Positions 9,311 to 16,657 of a DNA stretch of 64,000 bases are shown piece by piece. The position numbers were made by a program, and so were the translations under genes. A model generated the notes under the pieces. The model did no database searches. It was not told the DNA's origin and worked only from the letters and a program-made list of their open reading frames with translations. This DNA is from Massilia sp. WG5 (GTDB lineage Bacteria; Pseudomonadota; Gammaproteobacteria; Burkholderiales; Burkholderiaceae_D). Numbering within the stretch: position 1 is the stretch's first letter; every line of letters starts with the position of its first letter. The DNA is taken from the NCBI RefSeq assembly GCF_001412595.2, contig NZ_CP012640.2, positions 5,332,001 through 5,396,000 on the forward strand, given 5' to 3'.

Positions 9311-11336
9311 GCCGACCGTCGCTTTGCCAGGCGATATCCCGGGCAGCAGCGCTGCCGTGTGCCAGGCCGTGCTCAGGCTGCGCGGCGAGGCCCTGCATGC
9401 CGAACTGGGACGCATCGCCGGCGGCCTGCTGGGCTGCCCGGAGGCCGTCTTCGTGGCCGGCGCGGGGCTCGGTGATGTGCCAGGTGAGGTGCTGAGCGCG
9501 CAGGTCGGACCCGACAGCGACGGCCTGGGCCGCTACGAACTGCGCGGCCGGACTTTCGCCAGCGAAGACCGGCGCCAGCTCGAATCCCTGGCCACGCTCA
9601 CCGCAACCCTGCTGCAGATGCACGGCCTGGCCCAGCGCACCACCCACGCCTATGCCCAGGTCGAGGCCCAGCTGGCGCACCAGTCGCAGATCCTGGACCA
9701 GATCCACGAATCGGTGCTGACCACCGACCGCATGGGCTACATCACCAGCTGGAACCGCGGCGCCGAGCAGCTGTTCGGCTACAGCGCGATCGAAGCGGTG
9801 GGCCGGCACATCCTTTTCCTGTACGTCGATGAAGAGGCGGATTTCCCGGACGCCTTCGCCGAGCAGGGCGGGCGCTTGATGGAAGTCCGGCGCCGCAAGA
9901 AGTCGGGCGAGATCTTCTGGGCCAGCCTGTCGCTGTCGCCGCTGCGCGACCTCGACGACCACCCGATCGGCCTGATCGCCTACCTGACCGACATCACCGA
10001 GCGCAAGCTGGCCGAAGAGCGCCTGCACCACCTGGCCTATTACCAGGAGCTGACCGGCCTGCCGAACCGCACGCTGTTCGCGCGCCTGGTCGACCAGGGG
10101 CTGATGTCCGCCCAGCGCAACGAAGGCACGGCCTGCGTGCTGTACATCGACCTGAACCGCTTCAAGCTGATCAACGGCACCCTCGGCCGCACGGTCGGCG
10201 ACGAACTGCTGCGCCAGGTCGCGCAGCGCTTCCGCGGCGCGCTGCGCGACGAGGACGTGGTCTCGCACGTGGCCGCCGACGAATTCGCGATCGGCCTGTT
10301 CGACGTGCGCCAGCACTTCGAGGCGACCACGGTGGCGCAGAAGCTGCAGGCGGTGCTGGAAGCGCCGTTCCTGATCGGCGGCCACGACCTGCGCGTTGGC
10401 GCCAGCGTCGGCATCAGCGTGTATCCGCAGGACGGCGCGGACGCCGAGACCCTGCTGCGCATGGCCGACATCGCGATGCAGCGCGCCAAGGAGCGCGTCG
10501 ACAACCCCGACCAGGGCGTGGCCTTCTACCGTCTCGACATGAACGAAGGCATGCAGCAGCGCATGCAGATCGAATCCGGCCTGCGCCACGCGCTCGGCCA
10601 CGGCGAACTGCTGCTGCACTACCAGCCGAAATTCGAGATCGGGAGCGGCCGCCTGGTCGGCGCCGAAGCCCTGGTGCGCTGGATGCACCCGCAGCGCGGC
10701 ATGGTGCCGCCGAGCGACTTCATTCCGCTGGCCGAGACCACGGGCCTGATCGTGCAGGTGGGGGAGTGGGTGCTGGAACAGGCCTGCGCCCAGGCCGCGA
10801 TCTGGCAGCGCGCCGGCTTGCCGCCGTTCCGCCTGGCGGTGAACGTCTCGGCGCGCGAGTTCACGTCTTCGCTGCCGGGCCGGGTGGCCGACACCCTGAA
10901 GCGCTACCGCATCGACGCCTCGTGGCTGGAACTGGAGATCACCGAGAGCACGCTGATGCACGACATCGACTACGTGATCGGCATCATGGACCGCATCAGC
11001 GCGCTGGGCGTGGCGCTGTCGCTGGACGACTTCGGCACCGGCTATTCATCGCTCAGTTACCTGAAGCGCTTCCCGATCGATACCCTGAAGATCGACCGTT
11101 CCTTCACCACCGGCATCCCCGCGGATACGAGCGACTGCGCGATCGCCAGCACCATCATCAGCATGGGCCGCAAGCTGGGGCACCGCGTGATCGCCGAGGG
11201 CGTCGAGACCCTGGAGCAGATGGAGTTCCTGCGCCAGGCGGGCTGCGACGAGGTGCAGGGGTATTTGTATGGGAAGCCGCTGCCGGAGTATGAGTTCGAG
11301 AAGGCCTTGCGGGAGAATTGGTTGCTGGTGGCGTGA
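9303..11336 (+). CDS. PAS-GGDEF-EAL protein, degenerate GGDEF, likely c-di-GMP phosphodiesterase
   Basis: About 677 residues. A GAF-like N-terminus is followed by a PAS domain (HESVLTTDRMGYITSWNRGA), GGDEF at about 255-415 and EAL at about 430-670. The cyclase signature reads SHVAADEFAIG, so the two glycines of GGDEF are replaced by AA and diguanylate cyclase activity is unlikely. The EAL part keeps its catalytic residues: GAEALVRW, NVSAREF, ELEITES, SLDDFGTGYSSLSYLK and AEGVET. It should hydrolyse cyclic di-GMP, perhaps gated by the PAS or GGDEF domains. The ATG at 9303 was chosen over one at 9270 because it gives the 8-base overlap with the HDOD gene. Confidence 0.9.
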   Translation: MSEPTVALPGDIPGSSAAVCQAVLRLRGEALHAELGRIAGGLLGCPEAVFVAGAGLGDVPGEVLSAQVGPDSDGLGRYELRGRTFASEDRRQLESLATLTATLLQMHGLAQRTTHAYAQVEAQLAHQSQILDQIHESVLTTDRMGYITSWNRGAEQLFGYSAIEAVGRHILFLYVDEEADFPDAFAEQGGRLMEVRRRKKSGEIFWASLSLSPLRDLDDHPIGLIAYLTDITERKLAEERLHHLAYYQELTGLPNRTLFARLVDQGLMSAQRNEGTACVLYIDLNRFKLINGTLGRTVGDELLRQVAQRFRGALRDEDVVSHVAADEFAIGLFDVRQHFEATTVAQKLQAVLEAPFLIGGHDLRVGASVGISVYPQDGADAETLLRMADIAMQRAKERVDNPDQGVAFYRLDMNEGMQQRMQIESGLRHALGHGELLLHYQPKFEIGSGRLVGAEALVRWMHPQRGMVPPSDFIPLAETTGLIVQVGEWVLEQACAQAAIWQRAGLPPFRLAVNVSAREFTSSLPGRVADTLKRYRIDASWLELEITESTLMHDIDYVIGIMDRISALGVALSLDDFGTGYSSLSYLKRFPIDTLKIDRSFTTGIPADTSDCAIASTIISMGRKLGHRVIAEGVETLEQMEFLRQAGCDEVQGYLYGKPLPEYEFEKALRENWLLVA

Positions 11337-11358
11337 GCCTGCGCACTTTGCGCCGTCG

Positions 11359-11376
11359 TTCCCGCGAAGGCGGGAA
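11359..11376. repeat. Dispersed intergenic hairpin repeat, copy 1
   Basis: TTCCCGC-GAAG-GCGGGAA is a compact hairpin in the short gap before the tRNA gene. A close relative with CCCCGC arms occurs at 25957. Such repeats are scattered between genes in many beta- and gammaproteobacteria. Confidence 0.55.
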
Positions 11377-11434
11377 TCCAGGTTTGTACGCGCAGCCGAC
11401 GACGCTAAGCCTGCCTGTCGAGCAACGAATTATG

Positions 11435-11440
11435 TATAAT
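11435..11440 (+). promoter_or_regulatory. Probable -10 box of tRNA-Ser
   Basis: A perfect TATAAT lies 11 bases before the tRNA 5' end, in a short AT-rich patch. The -35 region at about 11412-11417 is not close to consensus. Confidence 0.55.
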
Positions 11441-11451
11441 GTGGTTCCCCA

Positions 11452-11541
11452 GGAAGCGTGGCCGAGTGGTTGAAGGCAGCAGTCTTGAAAACTGCCGACG
11501 GGGGAACCCGTTCGTGAGTTCGAATCTCACCGCTTCCGCCA
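11452..11541 (+). tRNA. tRNA-Ser(UGA)
   Basis: The 90-base gene folds as a class II tRNA. The acceptor arm GGAAGCG pairs with CGCTTCC at 11531-11537, discriminator G is at 11538, and CCA is encoded at 11539-11541. The anticodon arm CAGTC-TTGAAAA-CTG presents TGA. A long variable arm (GACGGGGGAACCCGTTC) precedes the T-arm GTGAG-TTCGAAT-CTCAC. The long variable arm and UGA anticodon identify serine. Confidence 0.96.
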
Positions 11542-11555
11542 AAATGCCGAAAACT

Positions 11556-11579
11556 GCCCCATTATTCGGGGCTTTTTTT
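11556..11579 (+). terminator. Rho-independent terminator of tRNA-Ser
   Basis: GCCCC-ATTATTC-GGGGC is followed by seven T, 14 bases after the encoded CCA. Confidence 0.85.
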
Positions 11580-11672
11580 CGTCTTCCAACATCACCTCTC
11601 CTGATCTTTCCCAACCTAAACTTCGAAATCCAGCGCAACACTTCCAGCTTGTCCTCAATCTGGACACCAAGC

Positions 11673-12179
11673 ATGCGCATGAGTACTGACGGCCGCGCCT
11701 CATTGCAACGGTGCGAAAAGTTGATGATGAGGTTCTACGACGATGGCGGTCGTCCAGGCGTAGGGAACTGCAGCTTTGGTTTCGGCACCAAGGTGCACCA
11801 GGGACCGTGCACGCCTGAAGAACTGAAGACCGAAGTAACGACCGATATGGTGAAAGCATCGTTCGAAAGTCGTTTGCTCGAAGCGGAGCGGGCTGTCGAG
11901 CGCAATATCAAGGTTAGGCTCAGCCAGCAGCAGTTCGATGCGCTGGTGAGCCTTACCTATAACGCTGGCGCTTACGGAACCCGGGATGTCTACAAGTTGA
12001 TCAATGCAGGAAAAATGAAGCAAGCCGCCGACCTCATTTCCAGCATGGTCTATTCCACGCAAAAGAAGCGGGGAAGGAGAGCACTTGTCCTAATGAGTGG
12101 ACTGGTCGCCCGCCGCCAACAGGAGAGCGCGCCGTTCGGCGACGCAAGCGCGAATGAATCCAGGAGCGCCGCCAAATGA
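11673..12179 (+). CDS. Phage-type lysozyme (glycoside hydrolase family 24)
   Basis: About 168 residues. The N-terminus (MRMSTDGRASLQRCEKLMMR, then FYDDGGRPGVG and GFGTKVH) carries the T4-lysozyme-like catalytic Glu in RCEK, followed after 8-9 residues by Asp and then the GxGT turn. The central LSQQQFDALVSLTYNAGAYG is the usual GH24 helix. It would cut peptidoglycan glycan strands. No signal peptide, holin or other phage gene is nearby. Its stop overlaps the next start by four bases (ATGA), pairing it with a secreted protein. No good ribosome site precedes either ATG (11673 or 11679). It could be a prophage leftover or a toxin of an effector-immunity pair. Confidence 0.82.
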   Translation: MRMSTDGRASLQRCEKLMMRFYDDGGRPGVGNCSFGFGTKVHQGPCTPEELKTEVTTDMVKASFESRLLEAERAVERNIKVRLSQQQFDALVSLTYNAGAYGTRDVYKLINAGKMKQAADLISSMVYSTQKKRGRRALVLMSGLVARRQQESAPFGDASANESRSAAK

Positions 12180-12616
12180 AAATCCTGCTCAGCCAGCTCC
12201 AGCTTGCGACAATGATGTTCATCCTGTCCCTGCCCGCATACGCCAAGGATCCGCTCGCCGATCTTTACGGCGCCTGGAAAATCCAATCCATCCTCGGCAG
12301 CGGCGCCACCGGCAGTCTGTCCGACCGGGAAGCCCGGCGAATGCTCGGCAAGACCCTGCTGATCGAAGCCAGGCGCTTCACTTTCAATGGCCAGCCTTGC
12401 GCCGACACCAGCTATGAAGAAACCATCGAGGATACCGTCGGCCACTTCGAACCGGAATGGAACACCGAGGTCAAGGATATTCCGCTGCCCGATCCCGTAA
12501 GGGTCATCGATACCGGCTGCAATATCCTGTATCCGCTCAAGAACGGCAAACTGATGGTAGCGGAAAAGGGCGTGTTTTTCGAAGCCATAAGAATGAAGCG
12601 CCCACGGTCTCCCTAA
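12176..12616 (+). CDS. Small secreted protein of unknown function, coupled to the lysozyme
   Basis: The 146-residue protein starts with a signal peptide (hydrophobic to about residue 22, cleavage near AYAKD). The mature part DLYGAWKIQSILGSG, then MLGKTLLIEARRFTFNG and three cysteines, looks like a small beta-rich lipocalin-like fold, but I do not recognise a named family. Its ATG overlaps the lysozyme stop (ATGA). The position fits an immunity protein or lysozyme inhibitor acting in the periplasm. That role is inference from arrangement only. Confidence 0.7.
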   Translation: MKILLSQLQLATMMFILSLPAYAKDPLADLYGAWKIQSILGSGATGSLSDREARRMLGKTLLIEARRFTFNGQPCADTSYEETIEDTVGHFEPEWNTEVKDIPLPDPVRVIDTGCNILYPLKNGKLMVAEKGVFFEAIRMKRPRSP

Positions 12617-12888
12617 ATCAAGCGGCTACCGCCGAGTTGCCCCCGCACGACAAGAGCCCCATCCGTGCACACGGCCCCTACATGCTCGGCGAGACCTATG
12701 TATCGGTCCATCCCCAGGACGGGGGAGGAAACGGATTCGTGCTCAGGGGTACGGAACTGGCGAGCGTGGCATGGACCGTCAGTCCGGTACCGGAACCGGC
12801 CGAATACGCGATGCTCGCCGGGGGCCTCATCTTTGCCGGTTTTACGCGGCGCCGGCGCCGGCGCGGGCGAGCGCCGGCAGCCTGTTGA
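12617..12888 (+). pseudogene. Remnant of a PEP-CTERM sorted protein (C-terminal fragment)
   Basis: One frame across this stretch ends with VPEPAEYAMLAGGLIFAGF followed by an arginine-rich tail, which is a textbook PEP-CTERM sorting tail: VPEP motif, hydrophobic helix, basic end. The part before it (MLGETYVSVHPQDGGGNGFV) starts at a possible ATG at 12682 but has no signal peptide, which real PEP-CTERM substrates need. The tail also runs into the 3' end of the amidase on the other strand. I read it as the broken 3' end of a former surface or exopolysaccharide-associated protein. Confidence 0.6.
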
Positions 12889-14353
12889 ACCACGGCTGCG
12901 CCTCTTCGAGCTGCCGCGCCACCTGCAGCAGCCTGTCCTCGCTCCCGAACGGCCCCACGAACTGCACGCCCAGCGGCAGCCCGTCCGGCGTCCAGTACAG
13001 CGGCACGCTCATCGAAGGCGTTCCGGTCAGGTTCGACAGCTGCGTGAACGGCACGTAGCGCAGGTTATCGGTCGCGATCTTTTGCACCGTGGCGTCGAGC
13101 ATGCCCAGCCGCGCCAGCACGCCAAGGATGCCGGTCCCGTGCAGGAAGCCGAGCAAGCCCTTTTCGAAGCCCGATGGGTCGCCGGTACCATGCGTGATCG
13201 GCGGCGCAGCCAGGGTCGGCGTCAGCAGCAGGTCATACTGCGCGTGGAACGCCGCCAAAGAACGTGAAAACGCGTTCCAGCGGTTCAGCTGCGTCGTCAG
13301 TTCCACTGCCGACACGCTGGACCCCAGCGTCACCAGGATCCGGTTCATCAACTCCAGGTCGCGTTCCCGCGCACCCAGCGCCTTCGCGCGCACCACCGCG
13401 GCCGGGATCTGTCCGAAGTACATGTGCAGGTAACTCTGCGCCAGCGCCGCCCCGTCGATCTGCGGCGCCGCTTCCTCGACGTGATGACCAAGCGACGCCA
13501 GCAAGCGCGCAGCCTGCTCGACCGCGCGCACCGCCTCCGGATGCACTTCCGTCCCGATCGGCGACACTGACGTGAAGCCGATCCGCAGGCGCCCCGGCGC
13601 CTTGCGCATGGCCTGCGCATACGGTTCCGAAGGCGGCGCAATCACGAAGGGATCGCCCGGCTCCGCGCCCTGCAGCAGGTCGAGCGCCTGCGCCGAATCG
13701 CGCACGCTGCGCGAGATCACGCCTTCGCTGGAGGCGCCGAACCAGACTTCGCCGATGCCCGGCCCGGACGATACCCGCCCGCGCGACGGCCGCAGGGAGA
13801 ACAGGCCGCAGCAGGCCGCCGGGATGCGCAGCGAGCCGCCGCCGTCGTTCCCGGCCGCCATCGGCACGATGCCCGCGGCGACCGCCGCCGCCGCGCCGCC
13901 GCTCGATCCGCCGGGCGTGCGCGCCAGGTCCCAGGGATTGTTCGTGCGGCCGAACAGCTCGGGGTCGGTGACGGCGCGGATCGCGAACTCGGGCAGGTTG
14001 GTCTTGCCGAAGATAACCAGGCCGGCCTTCAGGTAGCGTTCGACCACGTGCGCATGCTGCGCAGGGACGAAGCCCTTCATCGCGCGGCTGCCGTAGCTGG
14101 TAGGATGGCCGGCGTAGTCCTGCACGCCGTCCTTGATCAGGAAGGGCACGCCGGCAAAGGGGCCGGACAGCGGGCGGGACGCCTGCGCGCGCGCCTCGGG
14201 CTCCATCAGCCGCACGATCGCGTTCACGTCGCCGTGCACGCGCCGGTGCTGGGCCAGCGCCAGGTCCAGCAGTTCGCCGGCGCGGACCTCGCCGCGCGCC
14301 ACGTGGTCGGCGAGGGCGGTGGCGTCGCTGGCAAGGTAGTCGGCAAGCTGCAT
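12842..14353 (-). CDS. Amidase-signature family amidase
   Basis: A 503-residue cytoplasmic hydrolase. The signature region has catalytic Lys in FLIKDGVQDYAG, the first Ser in GGSSGGAAAAVAAG and the nucleophile Ser in GNDGGGSLRIPAA, with the downstream CGLFSLRPSRGRVS. C-terminal NLTGTPSMSVPLYWTPDGLP is typical. The family cleaves amides or esters; the substrate is not predictable. The start at 14353 has GGAAGGAA eight bases upstream; an ATG at 14389 has none. The 3' end overlaps the PEP-CTERM remnant on the other strand. Confidence 0.92.
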   Translation of the reverse strand: MQLADYLASDATALADHVARGEVRAGELLDLALAQHRRVHGDVNAIVRLMEPEARAQASRPLSGPFAGVPFLIKDGVQDYAGHPTSYGSRAMKGFVPAQHAHVVERYLKAGLVIFGKTNLPEFAIRAVTDPELFGRTNNPWDLARTPGGSSGGAAAAVAAGIVPMAAGNDGGGSLRIPAACCGLFSLRPSRGRVSSGPGIGEVWFGASSEGVISRSVRDSAQALDLLQGAEPGDPFVIAPPSEPYAQAMRKAPGRLRIGFTSVSPIGTEVHPEAVRAVEQAARLLASLGHHVEEAAPQIDGAALAQSYLHMYFGQIPAAVVRAKALGARERDLELMNRILVTLGSSVSAVELTTQLNRWNAFSRSLAAFHAQYDLLLTPTLAAPPITHGTGDPSGFEKGLLGFLHGTGILGVLARLGMLDATVQKIATDNLRYVPFTQLSNLTGTPSMSVPLYWTPDGLPLGVQFVGPFGSEDRLLQVARQLEEAQPWFNRLPALARAGAGAA

Positions 14354-14424
14354 TCGGATTCCTTCCAAATAGGCGATGTGATTTGACATCGCATATTGTC
14401 ACAAAAGAAATCTTGCCGCAATGC

Positions 14425-16536
14425 TTAAAGGTTCTGCTCCCAGACCAGGCGCCAGACGGTCCGCGTACGATGCACGAGGCTCGTGGTGAGGTCGGGTTCG
14501 CCCGCATAGACGCTGCGCTCGGTGTAGTTCCGATGCAGCAGGTCGGACACCGACAGGCGCAACCTGGCGCGGGCGTCGCGCTTCCACAGCGCATACAGGT
14601 CGAGCTGGCGCTTGGCGCCGCCGTAGTCGGCCTGCAGCGGACCCTGGCGCGAGGCATAGCCGCTGCGGTGGGTATAGGTGCCGCCGAGTTCCAGCGACTG
14701 GCCTGGCGCCGCGTAATCCAGTCCGAGGTTGCCGTTCCAGTCGGGCTGGCCGGCGATGCGGTTGTCCGGCCCCGCCACCGCTTCCAGTCGCGACCAGTTG
14801 CGCGCCAGGTTCACGCGTCCGGCCAGCGCGCCGCGCCGCGTCCTGGCTTCGAACTCCAGCCCGCGCACGCTCGCGTTGCCGACATTGTCCGGCATGACGA
14901 TCCACACGCCGTTCTGCTGGAACACGCGGTCCAGCGTGATGTCGCGGATGCGCTTGGCGAAGGCGCTGATGCTGAGCATGTCGTCCTTTCCCGCATAGTG
15001 TTCCCAGGCCAGGTCGGCGCCCAGCGCCAGTTCGGGGCGCAGGTTCGGATTGCCCTGCTGGTCGGGGTTGTTGGCGCTGTTATTGTTGTCGACCGTGTAG
15101 CGGCGCGGCATGAGCTGCGTGATCTGCGGCGCCTTGTAGGTGCGGCTGAGGGCGAAGCGGAACTGGTCGCCCTTGCCTGGCTTGAACAGGGTTTGGAAGA
15201 TCGGACTCCAGACGCCGGAGTCGACGTCGACCGCGGCGTGGGCATTGCCTTCGCCGGTCGTGTGCAGGCTTTCCCGGCGCAGGCCCAGGTAGGCCGACCA
15301 GGCCTCGTCCAGGTCCCACTCGTCCTGAATCCAGAAGGCGCCGCGCTGGACCCTCGCCTGGTAGGCCTCGTCGCTGTCGAGGAGCAGCCGGCCGGCAGCG
15401 TCGAACTGGTGCTCGCGCCGGTATTCGTCGCGCCGCGTGCGGCCCAGTTCCCAGCCCAGGGCCAGCGCGTGCGTCTTCAGGATCGGCTGGCGGTAGCTGC
15501 CGTTGAAGGTCAGCCCGCGTTCGGACGGGCCGGACGCCACGCGATGGGTCTCGAGCAGGGTGTCGCCGGCGTCCATGCCGCGGTAGAGGAAGTCGGCGTC
15601 GAGCCTCCTGGTGTAGCCGGACAGCTTGGCATTCAAGCGCGCGCCGCCGTCCAGCTTGCGGGTCCAGGACAGGTCGGCATAGCCCTGCGGCGGCGAGTCG
15701 GCGCGGTAGCTGCTGGCGCCATGCGCGAAGCCGCCCGGCATGCCGATCGGCGTGTCCGCGAGCTCGGTCTTGCTGTTATCGATGCGCTTCCAGCGCACAT
15801 AGCTTTGCGAGCTGAAGCTGTCCCGCGCGTTCGGCTGCCAGTCCAGGCGCGGCGTGAATTCGAGCAGGTCGTTGCGCTGGCGGTCCGACCAGGCGGTATG
15901 GCGCAGCAGGGCAGGTGCGCGGCTCTCGTCGGTCGCGACGCCGGCATAGGTGTCCTGCCTGCGGCTGAGGATGGCCGTGAGGGTCCAGGCCAGGGTGCCG
16001 GCGCGGCCGGAATGCTGGAGGTTCAGGCTGGGCGCCGGACGGCCGGCGGCAAGCGAGCTGCCGGCCTTGATCTCGGTCTGCGGCGTGCCCGGCCGGGCCG
16101 CCTTGCCGGCCTTGCGCAGGATGATGTTGATGGCGCCGGCCACGGCCTGTCCGCTGGTCTCGGCCGTGGGCGCGCGCAGGATCTCGATGCGCTCGACCAG
16201 CTCGGGATCGATCGTTTCCAGCGAAAAGCCGGCGGGGGCCGCCAGGCCGCCCAGCAGGATGGCGACATAGCCTGCGCCCAGCCCGCGCATGCGGATCGCC
16301 GGCTTGCCCGGTGCGCCGTCGATACTGATGCCGGGCTGGCGCTTGAGGACCTCGATGAGGCTGGTGTCGCCCTGGCGCACGATCTCGTCGCGGCCCACGA
16401 CGATGGCGGCGGTGGTCGATTGCGCGCGCTGTTCGAGGCCGCCGGCGCTGATCGTCACCTGCTGCATGGGCTGGGTTTGCGCGCTGGCGACGGCATGCAT
16501 CGCCAGCAGCAGGGCGCCGGTTCGTGAAGTCTTCAT
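14425..16536 (-). CDS. TonB-dependent outer-membrane receptor
   Basis: This 703-residue protein has a signal peptide (to about residue 19, AVASAQTQ) and a plug domain at about 40-150: DTSLIEVLKRQPGISIDG, IRMRGLGAGYVAILLGG and VERIEILRAPTAETSGQAVAG. A long beta-barrel follows with typical repeated aromatic and charged strands. It ends with TVWRLVWEQNL rather than the usual terminal Phe. Such receptors import siderophores, vitamins or sugars with TonB energy. The neighbouring secreted amylase could hint at a carbohydrate substrate, but the ligand is not shown. A motif shared with the marR promoter region at 56.3 kb lies about 90 bases upstream. Confidence 0.92.
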   Translation of the reverse strand: MKTSRTGALLLAMHAVASAQTQPMQQVTISAGGLEQRAQSTTAAIVVGRDEIVRQGDTSLIEVLKRQPGISIDGAPGKPAIRMRGLGAGYVAILLGGLAAPAGFSLETIDPELVERIEILRAPTAETSGQAVAGAINIILRKAGKAARPGTPQTEIKAGSSLAAGRPAPSLNLQHSGRAGTLAWTLTAILSRRQDTYAGVATDESRAPALLRHTAWSDRQRNDLLEFTPRLDWQPNARDSFSSQSYVRWKRIDNSKTELADTPIGMPGGFAHGASSYRADSPPQGYADLSWTRKLDGGARLNAKLSGYTRRLDADFLYRGMDAGDTLLETHRVASGPSERGLTFNGSYRQPILKTHALALGWELGRTRRDEYRREHQFDAAGRLLLDSDEAYQARVQRGAFWIQDEWDLDEAWSAYLGLRRESLHTTGEGNAHAAVDVDSGVWSPIFQTLFKPGKGDQFRFALSRTYKAPQITQLMPRRYTVDNNNSANNPDQQGNPNLRPELALGADLAWEHYAGKDDMLSISAFAKRIRDITLDRVFQQNGVWIVMPDNVGNASVRGLEFEARTRRGALAGRVNLARNWSRLEAVAGPDNRIAGQPDWNGNLGLDYAAPGQSLELGGTYTHRSGYASRQGPLQADYGGAKRQLDLYALWKRDARARLRLSVSDLLHRNYTERSVYAGEPDLTTSLVHRTRTVWRLVWEQNL

Positions 16537-16657
16537 CGGATCACATAATTGCTAAAGTGCAAAAAGTATGCGATCCGCCCCGCACCGCTTCAAGCGCGCT
16601 GGGACGAATCCCCGGCGCCCTGTGACTAAGTACTCGCCCGGTCAAGTACTTGGAGCA
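16537..16657. promoter_or_regulatory. Promoter region of the TonB receptor with a repeated AAGTACT motif
   Basis: At 16628-16651 the pattern AAGTACT-N9-AAGTACTT occurs (AAGTACTCGCCCGGTC, then AAGTACTT). Nineteen of 24 positions agree with a segment just ahead of the marR gene at 56335. It is therefore a candidate operator for that MarR protein or a paralogue. No clear -35/-10 pair was identified. Confidence 0.4.

Noticed and set aside
11452..12179. Attachment-site duplication of the tRNA-Ser 3' end
   Set aside because: No second copy of the tRNA 3' end was seen in the next kilobase; a partial CCGCCAAATG match at 12170 is too short to count.
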